Shown here piece after piece: positions 45,819-59,067 of a stretch of DNA of 64,000 bases. Position 1 is the stretch's first letter; each line of letters opens with the position of its first letter. Both the position numbers and the translations under genes were made by a program. Source of the DNA: Symsagittifera roscoffensis (Eukaryota > Xenacoelomorpha > Acoela > Convolutidae). The DNA lies in NCBI RefSeq assembly GCF_963678635.1, contig NC_087071.1:35271680-35335679 (forward strand). Reading direction: 5' to 3'. The notes below the pieces were generated by a model. That model saw only the letters and a program-made list of their open reading frames with translations. It did not search any database and had not been told where the DNA came from.

Positions 45819-46239
45819 GTAGGCAGGGTATTTTCTCTTGTAGGGCCCAAAATAGCAAGTTACTCATCAAGATTTTTGGAGCCCAGAAATCCCGTACAAA
45901 AATCCAGAGGATTTTGTGACTTTCAAATGGTTCAAAAAGAAAATCATGTGTCAGGCTCAGCCTTGGATATGTGGAGACAGAGAAAAAAATCAGTCGAAAA
46001 ACTCAGAACAGATTTTTTGAAGGAAAACGTCATCAAAACTAGATAATTGGACCATTCGTTGCTGCGAGGACAGTTTTTTCATGAAATTAATTGAAACAAT
46101 CAAAAAGTATATTAATAAAAACGCTTATTTGCTGTTTTGTTGATCTACTGGGCTTAAATTTTTGCAGCCCATGTCAAAAGTTTGAGTCGTTTATTTGAAA
46201 ATCGGGGAATTAAAGTTATCCGTGACTGCGTCACACAAG

Positions 46240-47000
46240 GGTTAAAATTGCTCGTGGAAGAAATAAATTCGAGGTACATTCAGAATCAATCGGAGTAATC
46301 GGAATTGTTCCTCCGCCATATCCATAAAAACAGTTCTGTGATTTATAAGAGCAAATATATAGAGTTTTAGGAAATAGAATAGCAATAAATAACTATTAAA
46401 AACAGTTGTGTAACAGTTTGAAGGTTTCAGTCGTCTTTGAATATTTATTGAACAACTGAAAGAAAAAAATATAGCAAACACTAAAAAAACGTTCATCAGG
46501 TGCAATATTAAAACAATTCAGGCGAATGACAAAAAAGTCGATGCAAAGCGCTATTAGGTTATTTACTATAAAAAATGTGTTTCAATTTGTTACATATTTT
46601 CAACTTTTTCAACCACACTGCGTTACATGACTTTTTCCATGTCCTCGTTCTTTTCTGGGCGCACAGCAATTAATGTTCTCTTTAGAGAAAATGTAACTTG
46701 TCATAAAAATGGCACCCACTAAATACGGCTGTTATGTTGGCCTTTCTTGCATTTTTTCACTTAAAAAAAATCTTCAAAACAGTATAGTAGCATACCTGGA
46801 AAAATATTACAGCAGGAATGACTCTTTTTCGTGAACATTTTTTTTCAAGTATAAATCTTTTGATTACCTGTCTCTTAATTACCAATCGTTCAAAATACAA
46901 AAGTTTTTTTGGTTCGGGTTCAGATTTAATTTTTTTAAATTTCGAACAAAGCTTGCCATGCCCAGTTTTGTCGCAGTAGCTGAAAATAACAAGACATAAA
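46240..47000 (-). pseudogene. Possible decayed Kunitz-like exons
   Basis: Three minus-strand stretches share Kunitz-type spacing by eye. About 46986-46868 reads YCDKTGHGKLC, then KKLLYFERLVIKRQ, between an acceptor-like TTATTTTCAG and a donor-like GTAATC. About 46690-46560 reads CCAPRKERGHGKSHVTQC, then after a frame change HIFYSK. About 46370-46250 reads LYICSYKSQNCFYGYGGG and then PIDSEC. GHGK and the aromatic stretch before a Cys recur. Stops, frame changes and missing cysteines mean none is intact, and low complexity makes chance similarity possible. Confidence 0.25.
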
Positions 47001-47119
47001 TCAGAACAGCTGAAATTTCACTTGCGGGAAACACACTATTCGCAACTGGCCTGCAAAAAATCAGTGCTTGAGTAGAGTTGATTTTGTTCCGGTCGGAAAA
47101 TTCAACAAGTACTTCCAAA

Positions 47120-47965
47120 AGTGTTCAAGAAAAGCCTGATTTTGAATAACATCATTGTCCTACTTGAGTGTGAATGCTTCCCAGCGAACTAACCTTACAA
47201 TTGAAAACTCAAAAAATTTAAAAACTTCTAGAGCTTAAAATTTCCTGAGCTTCTTATCTCGTAAAATCGAAAACTTTTGCGAGCTTAAAACTTTATGTCT
47301 TCAGCTACTGAATTGATTTACCTCAGACAATTTTGTCCGATTATGTTGGGATGAAGTCAGTTTTGTGTTGATTCAACTAAACTACATCGAATGCACACTG
47401 TCTAACAAAAACAAAAGAAAATAGTTGGTTCTCGACCGTGTAATTAACGGCGTTTGGTTGTTTCAGTTATTTAAAGACCTGGTAATAGGAGCCTGGCCAT
47501 AGGAGGCTTTCTCTTTAGAACCGTGGTTTTTTTTGGTGAGGGTTTTAAGTTGTATCGATCCTAAAACTCCGTGTCTAAGTGGACCGCTAGTTGGCTCCTA
47601 CAGAAAGAGGTACAAAAGCGTGAGAGGTAAGTTTTCTGGCCCTTGAGCCAATGGCTATAGAATCTATCAATCTTGACAACTTTTGTGACTTGGTGAACGA
47701 ATCAGTTTTATGTCAAATTGAGTTTCATATCAAACTTGGTACAAATGGACAAAACCCTTGAAAAAATCATTCAGTTTCAATTATCTTTAAGCCTAAAATC
47801 TCAGTGATTTTTTCGGTTCAGTTTTGAACCGCAAGTGATCTAGCATAAATGATCTAAGCGACATGAAGAAAAATTAGTCAATAACTAAACAATGCAACAC
47901 ATCACCCTCTATTTTGCTACGAGCGCTACAAAAAGTAGAAAGTTCATGTTCAAACACCAGATTCA
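47120..47965. other. Gene-free stretch
   Basis: No supported gene or shared repeat before the tandem duplication begins near 47966. Confidence 0.4.
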
Positions 47966-50039
47966 AGTAGCTACACGAATTTTATTGATTGAAACGACAT
48001 TAGAAATAATCAGTCAAAAAAAATCAAATCATAAACCCCTTTGTCCCTGACCCAACGCCAAAAACAATGGACCCATTCCACACAAACACCCAGGAACATC
48101 CTTTGACATGTTTTAGTGTTCGCGATGATCCCTAACCACTTGTCCCCCAACAACCACTAGTCGGTATAAACTTAATATTGTTCCCACTTGACTCTGGAGA
48201 AACAAACAATCGTATTAAAAATGAATGAGTCAAATGAAAGCAGATTTTTAGATTTGCGACTTGTTTCAAATACCCTTAGAGATCATAATTAATAATTATC
48301 TGTAGATGAGAAGATACACGAGAGATTCGATCAAGCATCGTAGACAGACAGAAAAGCTAATGTACAATCATTGGGATACCACAAGACATTGTATTTCCCA
48401 TGATATTATCGCCTAGTCTGAAACAGAGGAAAAGGAAGATGTAAGGAAGAAAGGAAGAAGTAGAATTTTAACTAACATAATTTCAGTTATACTTAAACTA
48501 TTAATCTATAAAATGAGAAATGGAAAAAACCGCTTTTTTATCAAAAATAGGTTTTTGAAGGAAAAAACATATTATTGAACAAGATAGTAGCAGGGAGAGA
48601 ATTTTAGTATATATTGAGCTGCTTCTACTTTTTATCAACGAGTTTTTCAGTTTTTTTTCATCAAAGTTAATAACTGCAATAAACTACTTTGTTATCCTGT
48701 TTTTCAATCATTCAACGACTTATTTGTTTTGGTTACTTCTTATTTGCGGAGCCTATTTGTGTTTCCTCTTCTAAGTGAGTTTTTAAACTCAGTGTTGACT
48801 TTAAAAACTCATTATGTGATTCACCACATGAAATTTCCCTTAAAAAGCTGTTCTGCCGCTAGGGATGTAGCTCTTTAGTGGTAATTTTATAATTCCCTGA
48901 TTGTTTAAAACATTCAGTTAAACTTTCATAGATGCAAGCATAGTCTTCGAGAAGAAGCTGGTCTTCTCCTAGTTCTCAATAGCCGCCTTTTGGCAATGCG
49001 AAAAAAAATTTCTATATTCGAAAACAAGTCTAATAAAGGAATTTTGTAAAATACAAGAAAATGTTTCGTTGTTGAAAATTGACTTAGTGTAAACAGAATT
49101 GCAGCACTTTTGGCTAAAGTTTTCTCGGCATGCTCTTTCAAATTGCAATCAATTACCAATTCAAAAATTCCCATCTATTTTGTAAAAAAAGTTAGGAGAT
49201 GGTCGTACATCTTGCCGGAATAATTTTCAAAGATGAGCAAATTGAAAGTTCCAGAAGTTTGTGCAAAAAAAGACATAACGAAATGTTTACTAAAATTTTG
49301 TTTTATAATTTGTTGTTTATATCACTCCAAAAACTGATGTGTTTAATAGTTCAGGAAACCATTGGAAGAAAAAATCTTAATTATAATGTTAAAATACTGA
49401 ATAGAAGTCTTAAAGATTCATTTATATCTTTTTAACAACCGTTATAAAAGTTTAACAGAATCTGATTTTGACTTGATTATCTGTTTGTAATAAAATAATA
49501 TACAAGTTTTCACCCACAATATTTTAACCGATCAAACACCGTAGACCGACAGAAAAGCTAATATAAAATCATTGGGGTACCACAAGACATTGTATTTCTA
49601 ATGATATTTTCGACTAGTTTAAAAAAGAAGAAAAACCAGATTTTACTAAGAAGTAAGGAAGAAAGAAAAAAATAAATTTTGAACTAACATAATTTCAGTT
49701 CTATTTTAACTATTAACCTAGAAAATGGAAACGGAGTACTTCAAGCTTTATCAACTTCTTTAGCTCCTTCGCCCGCAAAAACATGAAAATATTTGATATG
49801 ATACCAAACAATTGGACAACTAATTGAATATCAACACAGATACATTCATTTAAATTATTTTAAGTTTTTTTCAATCATTTTGTTTTTCATTAACGTTTTT
49901 TTTTAATATAAAAATTCATCAAAAACTTTTCGCGGATAGCAGGAAAGATTTAATCAAAGCAAATAATTAGCGTTACTAAGTTCCTTGGATATAGTTTGCC
50001 GGAGTTAGCAGGAAATTTTTCTCCAACAAAAACTTTGAG

Positions 50040-50063
50040 CAAGCCCTGATACGACCAGTCTTG
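50040..50063 (+). mobile_element. Helentron-family 3' terminus inside unit A
   Basis: GCCCTGATACGACCAGTCTTG ends here; the equivalent in unit B ends at 53462 (CTGATACGAGCAGTCTTG). It is the same terminus as the Helentron-like copies at 12012, 15500 and 21489, but the upstream sequence is different, so this is a decayed relative or another subfamily. Confidence 0.4.
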
Positions 50064-50124
50064 AGACTTTTTAAAGAAAGAAAACAAATTTTAGACACAC
50101 ACTTTGAAACAAAGTTTCTTTGTA

Positions 50125-50270
50125 TGACCATGCCTAAGCGGACAAAAGACCCGACGGGAAATGTTACACAAACTAAATTTCACTGCAAAGATATAAATGG
50201 CGTGGTTAAAAGTGGATATGCCAATGGTGCAGATAACACTCAGAATCAGACCGTGGTGGCCTAAACTGTT
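50125..50270 (+). other. Best-conserved segment of the duplicated unit
   Basis: Matches about 53535-53680 better than the flanks do. Its plus frame reads PKRTKDPTGNVTQTK and, further on, NGADNT(Q/E)NQT(V/M)VA, ending TAA. Unit B has a TGA in the middle (AGTTGACATGCC). It might be an old exon or simply a slow-evolving part of the repeat. Confidence 0.35.
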
Positions 50271-51165
50271 TTTCTTTTGAAACATGGTAGTCCAAATTTG
50301 ACTCTTTAAGGCTATATATGCCCAGAAAACAGTTTCCGGGCTTTAATTGATTGAAATTATTCATAGAACAGCAGGACATGATAAATTAGACTTAATTGAA
50401 TTGACCCACCAATGTCAACGAACAGAAAGAACGGTTTCATCAAGGTTGTTTTGACTTAACCTGGAAGCAACCAGTAGTTGTTTTAAAATCTTCTTTTCTT
50501 TTCATTTATATCAGAAATATATTCGGGAATTAATTAGTGGGTCATTTTGTTCATTGACAATAGAGGGTACCCATTTTCAACAAAAATTCAATTTATTGAG
50601 TTTTTTATGCTGGAAAACAAACTTTAGAAGAGGTAAAGATGCGCAGCATCTAGCACAGAGCTTGCTTGCATTCTGCAATGCACTTATTTAGTTTTGCATA
50701 ATGTTGAATAGCATGAGCAAGAATTCATCGCAAAAAGTGTCATAATCCCATGGAAGAATACTTTGAGACTAATACATTTCTTCAGATGTCAAATTTCTTG
50801 AGAAATCATCAAAATGGGGAAAAATCGAAATACAACCGTGGAACAACCATCGACAAAATGAATTATCGGCCCTGCTTAGAACATGATTCGACCCTCTTTG
50901 ACTCATACTTTGACTTTGGTCCAATGAGGCTTCGGTTTGACGTTTTATGAGTGGAGTATCTCAATCTTGTTAACAAGTTTTGAGAAAACTAGAAAACAGA
51001 ACCAGTGGTTTGATTCTATAGAGTCATTTAGAAATCTGCTAAAGATCTAGCATTTTTTTGATAAAACTGCTGGACTTGTTTGAGTCTCTGAATTTTGGTA
51101 AAGGCTTATCCGATTGCCCTGTTAGAAAAGACAAAAAAGACTTAATTTTTGCGATCACATAAATA

Positions 51166-54100
51166 GCTACACAAAATTTACTGATTGAAACGACATTAGA
51201 AATAGTCAGTCAAAAAGTCAAACCATAAACCACAACGAACCCATTCCACACAAACACCCAGGAACCCCCTTTGACATGTTATACTGTTCGCTATGATCCG
51301 CAACCAATTGTCACCCAACAACCACTAGTCGGCATAAACTTAGTATTATTCCCATTTGACTCTGGATAATTATTCCCATTTGACTCTGGAGAAACAGACA
51401 ATCGTATTTAAATTGAGTAAGCCAAATGGTAGCACAAATGGTTTGAGATGCCTTATAGATGAATAAATATCTGTATATAGGAAAGTACACGAGAGATTCG
51501 TTCAAACTTGCAGACAAACAGAAAAGCTAATAAACAATCATTGGGTTGCCACAGGACATTGTATTTCCCATGATATCATCGACTAACTCGAAAAGGGAGA
51601 AAACCGAGATTTTACTAAGAAGTAAGGAACAAAAGAAAAAAGTATAATTTTTTTAAACTGACATCATCGCAGCAATATTTTAACTCTTAATCTAGAAAAT
51701 GAAAAATAGAAAACACGCATTTTAGCAAAACATTTTTTAAAGAAAAAAACATGTAATCGAACAAGATAGTAACCAAGAGGTGTTTGATATACATTGAGCT
51801 GCTTCTACTTTTCATCAACGAGTTTTTGAATTCTTGCTTTACAAAAGTTAATAATTGCATTAAATTACCTTCTTAAATCTGTTTCTCAATCATTCATTGA
51901 TTGTTTTGTTTCTGTAACTTCTGATTTGCGGAGCCCAAGTGTGTTTCCTCTCCTAAGTGAATTTTGTAACTCAGTCTTGACTTTAAATTCTCATTATATG
52001 AATCGCTTTGTGAAACATTCGATAATTATTTGATTTGCTGTTAAAAATGTAGCTCTTTAGTTGTAACTTTTAGATTTGGTAATTCGAAACATAAGTACTC
52101 CATATTCGAATACAAGCCTTATATGGGAACTTTGTAAAATACAAGAAGCTGTTTCGCTGCTAAAAATTGTATCAGTGTAAACAGAATTGCAGCGCTTTAG
52201 GCTAAAATTTCCTTCGCATGTGCCAATCAATTACCAATTCAAAAAGGAAAAATAAAACAAATTGATCTGATTTAATAATTTCAATTTAACAATACTGGTT
52301 GTCATTTTTTGGTTTTTATCATTTGTAGTACCAATGCTTCTTGTCAGTTTTTTTAATTTATACTCCAACTATTTAGTGTATTGAATATTCGATTAAAATC
52401 TGAATGGTTTTTTCCAGTACTTTCAGTATTACAGTGTCATTAGAGTGAAAATAGACAAAATTATTCGAGAGGTTTTGGTTTTATCAACCGAATTGTTTTT
52501 AAAAATGAGGAAGAGTATTTGGCCGAGAACAAGTATTTGTTTCAGAAAAACTCAGTTCGCTGTCTTTCACCTAAATATGTTATCACAAGATCAAGAATTG
52601 ATCCATGTGGGGAATGATTGAAAAATTTCCGTATTAATAGCTTGTGTGGAATCGTGTCAAAAGCTTTGTTAAGTCAATAATTGAAACTGAAAGAAAAAAA
52701 TGTAGTGAGTTTTGATTTTTAAAAAAGTCGGATCCCCACTGTTCCTTGGCATTTTCCGGTTTATTCCTAGCAAATGTTTTTTTTGAGGCGTGGCTAAAAA
52801 TGATCTTTTTATCTAGGTTGTTCAAGAATCCCGTCCCGATTAGATTTCAAGGGACAAACTGGAGAAGACCGTGTTAGAATTTGGGTTTTGCTACGAATTG
52901 TAAAGGCTAGCAAAAAGGTTTGAAAAATACATCGAAAAACCTTAGTAGAAGATAGTCGTATATCTCGCGGAATTAATTTTCAAAGTTGATTAAATTGAAA
53001 TTTTCAGAAATTTGTGCAAAAAAACAGGTACAGCGAAATATTTATTAGAAAAATTTGTATATTGCTGTTTTAATCACTCCAAAATTTGATGTGTTAGTAA
53101 TTCAGGCCACCACTGGAAACAATTTTTTGATTATAATGTTGAAATCTGGAATATAAATCTTATAGATTCATTTATATCAATTTAACAACCCTTAAAAAAT
53201 TAATGGGATATGATTTCGACAGAGTATCTAATTGCAATCACTAGAATCCATACGACTTTTAACCGATCATGTTGAAAACAGAAGCTCTTTCGCCTGCAAA
53301 AACACGAGTACACTTGATATGATGCCAAACAATTGAACAACTAATTGAAAATTAACACATTTACATTTACTCAAACTTTTTGAAATCTTTCAAAAATACC
53401 GGAGTTAGCACGAAAATTTTCTCCAGCAAAACTTTGAAAAAGTACTGATACGAGCAGTCTTGTTTCGTTCAGAGACCATTTGAAAAAGAAAAACAAGTTT
53501 CAGACACACACCATTAACCATGGTTTCTTTGTATGACCATACCTAAGCGGACAAAAGACCCGACGGGAAATGTTACACAAACTAAAATTCACTTCAAAAA
53601 TTTAAATGGCGTGGTTAAAAGTTGACATGCCAATGGCGCAGATAACACTGAGAATCAGACCATGGTGGCCTAAAAAGTTTTTCTTTTGAAACACGGGAGT
53701 TCAAATTTGACTACTTAATACCATATATGCCCAGAAAACAGTTTCCGTGCCGTAATTGATAGGAATTTTTTTAGAAGAGCAGGACTTGATATATTAGACT
53801 TAATTGAATTGAGCCAACAATGTCGATGAACAGTAAAAATGGTTTCAAAGCAAATGCTGCATGCTTCAAGGTTGTCTTTAATTAACCTGGAAGCAAGCAG
53901 CAGATGTTTTAAAAACTTCTCTTCCTTTCATTAACATCGGAAACTTTTTCGGGGTTCAATTAGTGGGTCATTTTGTTCATTCGCATCAGAGGTACCCAGT
54001 TTCCTCAAAAATTCAAATTTATGAGTTTTTTATGCTCGAAAACAAACTTTTGAAGAGGTAATTATGCGCAGCATCTAGCACATATCTCGCATGTACTCAG

Positions 54101-54690
54101 CCTTGTACTCAATTAGTTTTACATAGTGACGATTTGCATGAGCAAAAATTCATCGCAAAAAAGGTGTCAAAATCTGATGGAAGAACATTTCAAGCCTGAT
54201 CCATTTCATCAGATATCAAAAACACTTTTAGAAAAAAGTCAAAATACAGTCGTGGAAGAAGCATCGACAAAATGAAAACTTTTTACAATATCGGCCCTGC
54301 TTAGAACATGATTCGACCCTCTTTGACTCATACTTTGACTTTGGTGGACCAAAGCTTCGGCTTTATTGTTTTATGAGTGGAGCATTTCCACCCTGGTGAC
54401 AACTTTTGAGAAAACTATAAAACACATCGATCGGTTTGATTGTACAGAGTTATTGAGAAATCGTGTAAATATCCAGTATTTTTTTGATGAAACTGTTTGA
54501 CTTGGGCCTTATTTTTTCAAGTGAGTTTTCTGATTCCACAAAATTCATGAGCAGCACATTAGTAGAATCATCGAATATGTGGGATAATTTTCAAACCTCT
54601 TCAAGCTTTGAAGTTTTTAAAGGCCAATCCGATTGCACTGCTATAAAAGACAAAAAGTCATTTATTTTGTGATCTGTACTCATTGCTTCT
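51166..54690. repeat. 3.2-3.5-kb tandem duplication, unit B
   Basis: Begins directly where unit A ends. Relative to A it gains about 650 bp at 52260-52910 (including the dead reverse transcriptase) and lacks A's 49530-49755 block. A 24-bp direct repeat of ATTATTCCCATTTGACTC followed by TGGATA lies near 51345-51395. A third, more diverged partial copy (CATCTAGCACA...CATGGAACAACAA) occurs at 55685-55990. Confidence 0.8.
52545..52825 (-). pseudogene. Non-LTR retrotransposon reverse transcriptase fragment
   Basis: On the minus strand, KEQWGSDFFKNQNSLHFF corresponds to the QxGFRxxxST block of non-LTR reverse transcriptases. IIDLTK, then after a one-base frameshift KAFDTIPHKLL, is the motif-A block (D-KAFDT--H--L). 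YLGERQRTEFF is the following YLx-R-Q block. Frameshifts, a stop after EFF, and the absence of the YADD block and endonuclease show a short dead fragment. It lies inside the segment present only in duplication unit B, so it was probably inserted after, or lost from, the other copy. Confidence 0.65.
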
Positions 54691-57600
54691 AGGCAACCTT
54701 GGAGCAAATATTGTCTCATTGAAAAAACCAAACGATAACGTTCTCACAAGTGTTTTTGTTTTATATATACTTGGAAACTAATTTATTATTATGATTATTA
54801 TGATTTTTGTTATTATACGGAAGACTTGGAAATAAACATTCCGTTGATTTTTTTTTGAAAAATATCGTAAAATGTACAGTTTTGGAGGTAAATTTGAAAG
54901 TGACCATGGTAAGCGTAGCTGATGATTGATAACTTTTTCTTTTTACTTTTTAATCTTTTTTTCTCTATACACATTTTACAATTCTCTTCCTCAAACGCTT
55001 AATGTTTTTTCCTTTTCCATAGATAAAAAAAATATAATTTTTTCTGTTTATAGTATATTTGTTTATCAAAATTTTGAGTTCAATGAAATCACAAGAAATC
55101 TAAAGCTGTTTTTGAGGGGATAATTTCAATACTTGTTAAATCTAACATTTGTCTTGAAAAAATTAAGAGTGTTGAAACATGGCCGCTGAAAACCTCTCCT
55201 ATTTTTCTTTTTCTACGAGTTTTAAAGCTCACAGGTTTTGAGCGTTTTCAATTGTGTGGAACTAATTGTGTGAAAACAGCCATGGAGAAACCATCGAAGC
55301 CATGAAAAAACTCAAAGATATAGAGAATTTGTACTCTGAAAGTTTTTTGGTTGAAAAGTGTGGCTTTTGCTTATACACATTCTCAAGACTTAGCTTTTCA
55401 ATGGCAAAATACTAGTGGAACAAATTCGTTTAGGCCGTTTTGGTTTTGCTATCTGATTTTGTTTCATAGTTTGGTATTGGAGGCAACAGGTGTTGTGATC
55501 GTTTTTGATTCTGCCAATCAATCCAAATCGAATGGTCACCACTCGCCCGCCAAAGCATTAGCAAATGGTTTTCTCCACAATGTTCCGGGCCCAATTTGCA
55601 TGCAATAATCCAAAAAAAATATATTTTAACTTAATTGAATGATTCGTTCTTTGTTTGTGAACAGAAAATAGATTTGAAATCAACTTATTGTGGATGGGTA
55701 AAATATCACAGCATCTAGCACAAAATTTAGCAGTTATTTTGTCTAGCAAGTGCTTCATTTTTTCATAATTATGATTAAGATTACAGTGAGATAGTTAATC
55801 GGCAATCAAAATTTCATGAGCAGAAGGTCAGTGCAAAATGGCGTCAGATCTGATGAGATTGATGAGCGAACACTTTGAGTCTAATCCCTTTCTTTAGACG
55901 TCAAAATCTTATAAAAACAACGAAAACTGTAAAAAAAAAAACGAAATACTACCATGGAACAACAAGTGAAACAATGTAAAAGCCAATAGAGATGACTCGG
56001 GAATGAAAACATCCACATAAAATTTATTGTTTGCTTTCATAGTATGCTCAATCTTGAAGGTGAAAAATGAAAGCATAGCTGATCCTTGATTAATCATTGT
56101 AAATACGTTTTAATTGCTTTTTTTTACATAGTTCACATTTCTTGTCCTCAAAAAATTGAGTTTTTTTTTCAATTTTGATCAAAATAAATATCATAGAAAA
56201 AAATATGATTAGGCATTGCAAATTTTTGTACATAATATTTTCGTTTTTCACAAGGTTGTATTTGCCTTGGAACAATGAATGGCCTTGAAACACATCTAAG
56301 CAAGAACTCTCTTATTTTCTACGAGTACTAAAGATAACAATTTTTAGGGGTTTTTAAATGTTTTAAAATTTGTAAACTTTTTCACACTAGCCGAACTAAA
56401 ACGCTTGTCAGTTTAATGTGTTCATATAATTTTTTTTTGATGTTCTAGATCCATTTTTTTCTACGGCTATTTTTAATTCAGAAAAATGATTTTTTGTGGA
56501 AACACTTTACATTCCTCAAAAAAACAGCAAAATGAGAAAAAAAATTGAAGTACAGCTATGGACAACCTATCGAAGATTTGAAAAAAAAAAGCCAAAATAT
56601 ATGGAGAAATTTTAGTTTGAAAAATCTTTGGTTGAAAACCGGCTTGAAACACGGCTGCGCAAAATCTCCTATTTTTCTACGAGTAATAAAATTCGCTAAT
56701 TGTTTGCTGTATTAAATTTTTGGCGGTGTGTAAATTTTTTCAAAGCAGTCGAACCCCAGAGACATGCAAAAGCTTGATTCATCTAGAGACAATTTTTCTG
56801 TTATTTTATTATCTTGCGCATTTTAAAATGTTAAGTTGAACTTCACAAACAAACTGTTGAACAAACTGAGGACTTTTTTGAGCAATTATCTGAATTCAAG
56901 TTCCATCTGTTAAAACTTAAGTTAGCAAACAATATTACAATATTTAAAAAAAAAAACATCATCCACAGTTTTTTTCTGAAAAACCAAATTGTCTTTTCTC
57001 ATGCTGAAATTCAACCGCAGCTCGAATAATAAATATTTCGACACATGTCTTCGCACTTTGGCCAACCTGGCATACAGTTCTATAGCAAAAAGACAGATGC
57101 TAATTAACAAAAAAAGTAAGCTTTACATTATATTTCAGGTTTTTAAATGACTAAGATAAACCTAACTGAACATCCGTGATGGCTTCGATGAACAGGAAAA
57201 AGTAATAACTTGTTAAATTTTTGCAGTGTTTGATTAAAATATCAAATAAATCAGTTTTGATTTTAAGCAGAGCAGAATGACTGATGGTTTTGTCCTCTAA
57301 GTTAGGTAAAAAGAGTCTCCTGAGAACAAATTATTTTTTTTCAATTTTGGCAAAGATGAGTTTGTGAGGACGAGCTCTCACTTGACTTCTAGTTTCTGAT
57401 CTACCACAGCCTACTATTACGTGAAAGTTCTAGACCCAATAAATGGCCTCGAGTCGCTAAAAAGAGCGTCGGTTAACAAAATAACCCAGTCTGGAATGTT
57501 CAGCGATAGTAAAAATAGACTATCCTCAGTTGAGGCCTACTGATAACTCCTCTGCGATTAGCAGGAAATACATTATCATTATTTAGCAAAATTATTTAGC

Positions 57601-57741
57601 AGAGATATATGCTTATTAGCGATTGCAGATATTGTTTTTTTTTTAAATTTTTTCAAGATATTATCTGCACAAAACTTCAGTTCTGCAAAAATATGTATGA
57701 AATCATATTTAGTTTGAATTGTGAACTTTTTTTCCTCCGTG
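54691..57741. other. Repeat-derived non-coding stretch
   Basis: No gene. Three diverged blocks share CTCCTATTTTTCTACGAGT-like and AACC(A)TCGAAG(A/C)-like phrases (around 55190-55350, 56280-56400, 56525-56720). A partial third copy of the upstream duplication lies at 55685-55990. ORFs here are short and not conserved between the blocks. Confidence 0.4.
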
Positions 57742-59067
57742 TCAATCAAATAAAAAAATGATCACCATTTTGAAATGCAAACCATGTTTTTATTTTCTTA
57801 TTATTCAAGAAAATTTAAAATGTGATTGTAATTTATTTGTTTTTTTTTCGGCTTTTTTGATTATAACAAATTGCATTAAAAGTTAATAGTGATTATATTG
57901 CAGTAAAAATATTGAAAAAAAATCATAATTACCAATTTTTTGTGTAATTTTTTCAAAATAATTAGGGCAACACTGATGAAGCATAATAAAATGAATTGGA
58001 CACTGAAACTGAAAATAATGCGTTTTTCAGCTATGACACATACAAAAAATGTTCAGCATACGAAAAAGGTTCAGCTAAGAAACTCTTTTGCTGAAAATAT
58101 ATATCAATTGGATTCTAATTTTCATTTTTCACAAAATGAGCCCTAAGAAACACTGCTTTTTTGTATGTTAAAAATTTTTTTGATACAAGTGAGATATTTG
58201 GGTCTCCTAAAACTGCATGGACTCCTGAAAAAAGTATAAGCCTGAAAAATTTTGAAAACACGGATCGCGTTGGCTTATTTTTTTTCTAAAATATTTTTAC
58301 AAAAATTGAGGGACCCATTTTTCATACTTAGTTTTTTCCTGGGAACCAACTATTGTACTTGTATTTTACTACCATAGATTTGTTTCATTTTGCATCTGGT
58401 ATTAAATTTCGTCGAAAAGTCTGACATACAATTAGCTAATACGAACAATTTGGAATAAATGAGGAGCAGTATGCTGTTTGCTATGTTTCCAGTAGCATCT
58501 TCACTGCATTGGGCTAATGCATACACAACATGAAACTCCAGCTAACTGCTTCGAGTACTTGATTTTCAATGACATAAAAACGACTAAAATCTTTCAAGAA
58601 TCATTTGTTTTTGCGATTACTCAAGTTTGCGTTTCAAATCTACATAAGTCAATGCTTGAAAAAAGACAAAATATCAAAACTAGAAAATGACTGTTGATCA
58701 CCATTAACTCAGTGCTGCCCAAAACAGATTCCAGGACTTGAGAAAACCCAGGCGCGACACAAATTTAGCAATTCCCGACCGAAACTAACCAAAATTGGCA
58801 GTTTTTTACGGGCGCGACCCAATTTTAGCAACTTTCAGCCGGTCTGACTAAAACTTGGCAATTCCAGACCAGCGAGACCAAACTTTAGCTTTTCTAGACA
58901 GTAGCGACCTAAACTTGGCAACTCCACAGACCAGCCAGACGCAAACTTGACATTTCCAGACCAGCGTGACCCAAATTTGGTAATTTAAGACTGGAGCGGA
59001 ATTATATCGGCATTTCAAAACCGGTGCAAGCAAATCTTGGCAATTCAGGATTGACGCAAATGAAAAA
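57742..59067. repeat. Tandem duplication, unit C1, ending in a GACC minisatellite
   Basis: Co-linear with 59068-60125, starting (A/T)GTCAAATAAA and passing AGGGCA(A)CA(C/G)TGATGA(A)GCATAA. The ORF at 57940-58146 is not preserved in C2. The last part (58735-59055) is a minisatellite with ~29-bp units of the type GCGACCCAAACTTGGCAATT and CCAGACCA. Confidence 0.75.

Larger units (their letters stand above)
47966..51165. repeat. 3.2-3.5-kb tandem duplication, unit A
   Basis: Co-linear with unit B (51166-54690), starting at TAGCTACAC(G/A)AA and the shared CATTCCACACAAACACCC. Unit A has an extra internal block near 49530-49755 that repeats its own 48330-48530 (GACAGAAAAGCTAAT...CACAAGACATTGTATTT). 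The ORF at 49199-49435 is broken in unit B. Confidence 0.8.

Noticed and set aside
57940-58146. A 68-residue ORF with reasonable composition
   Set aside because: The frame is not preserved in the tandem copy C2, so it is most likely chance.
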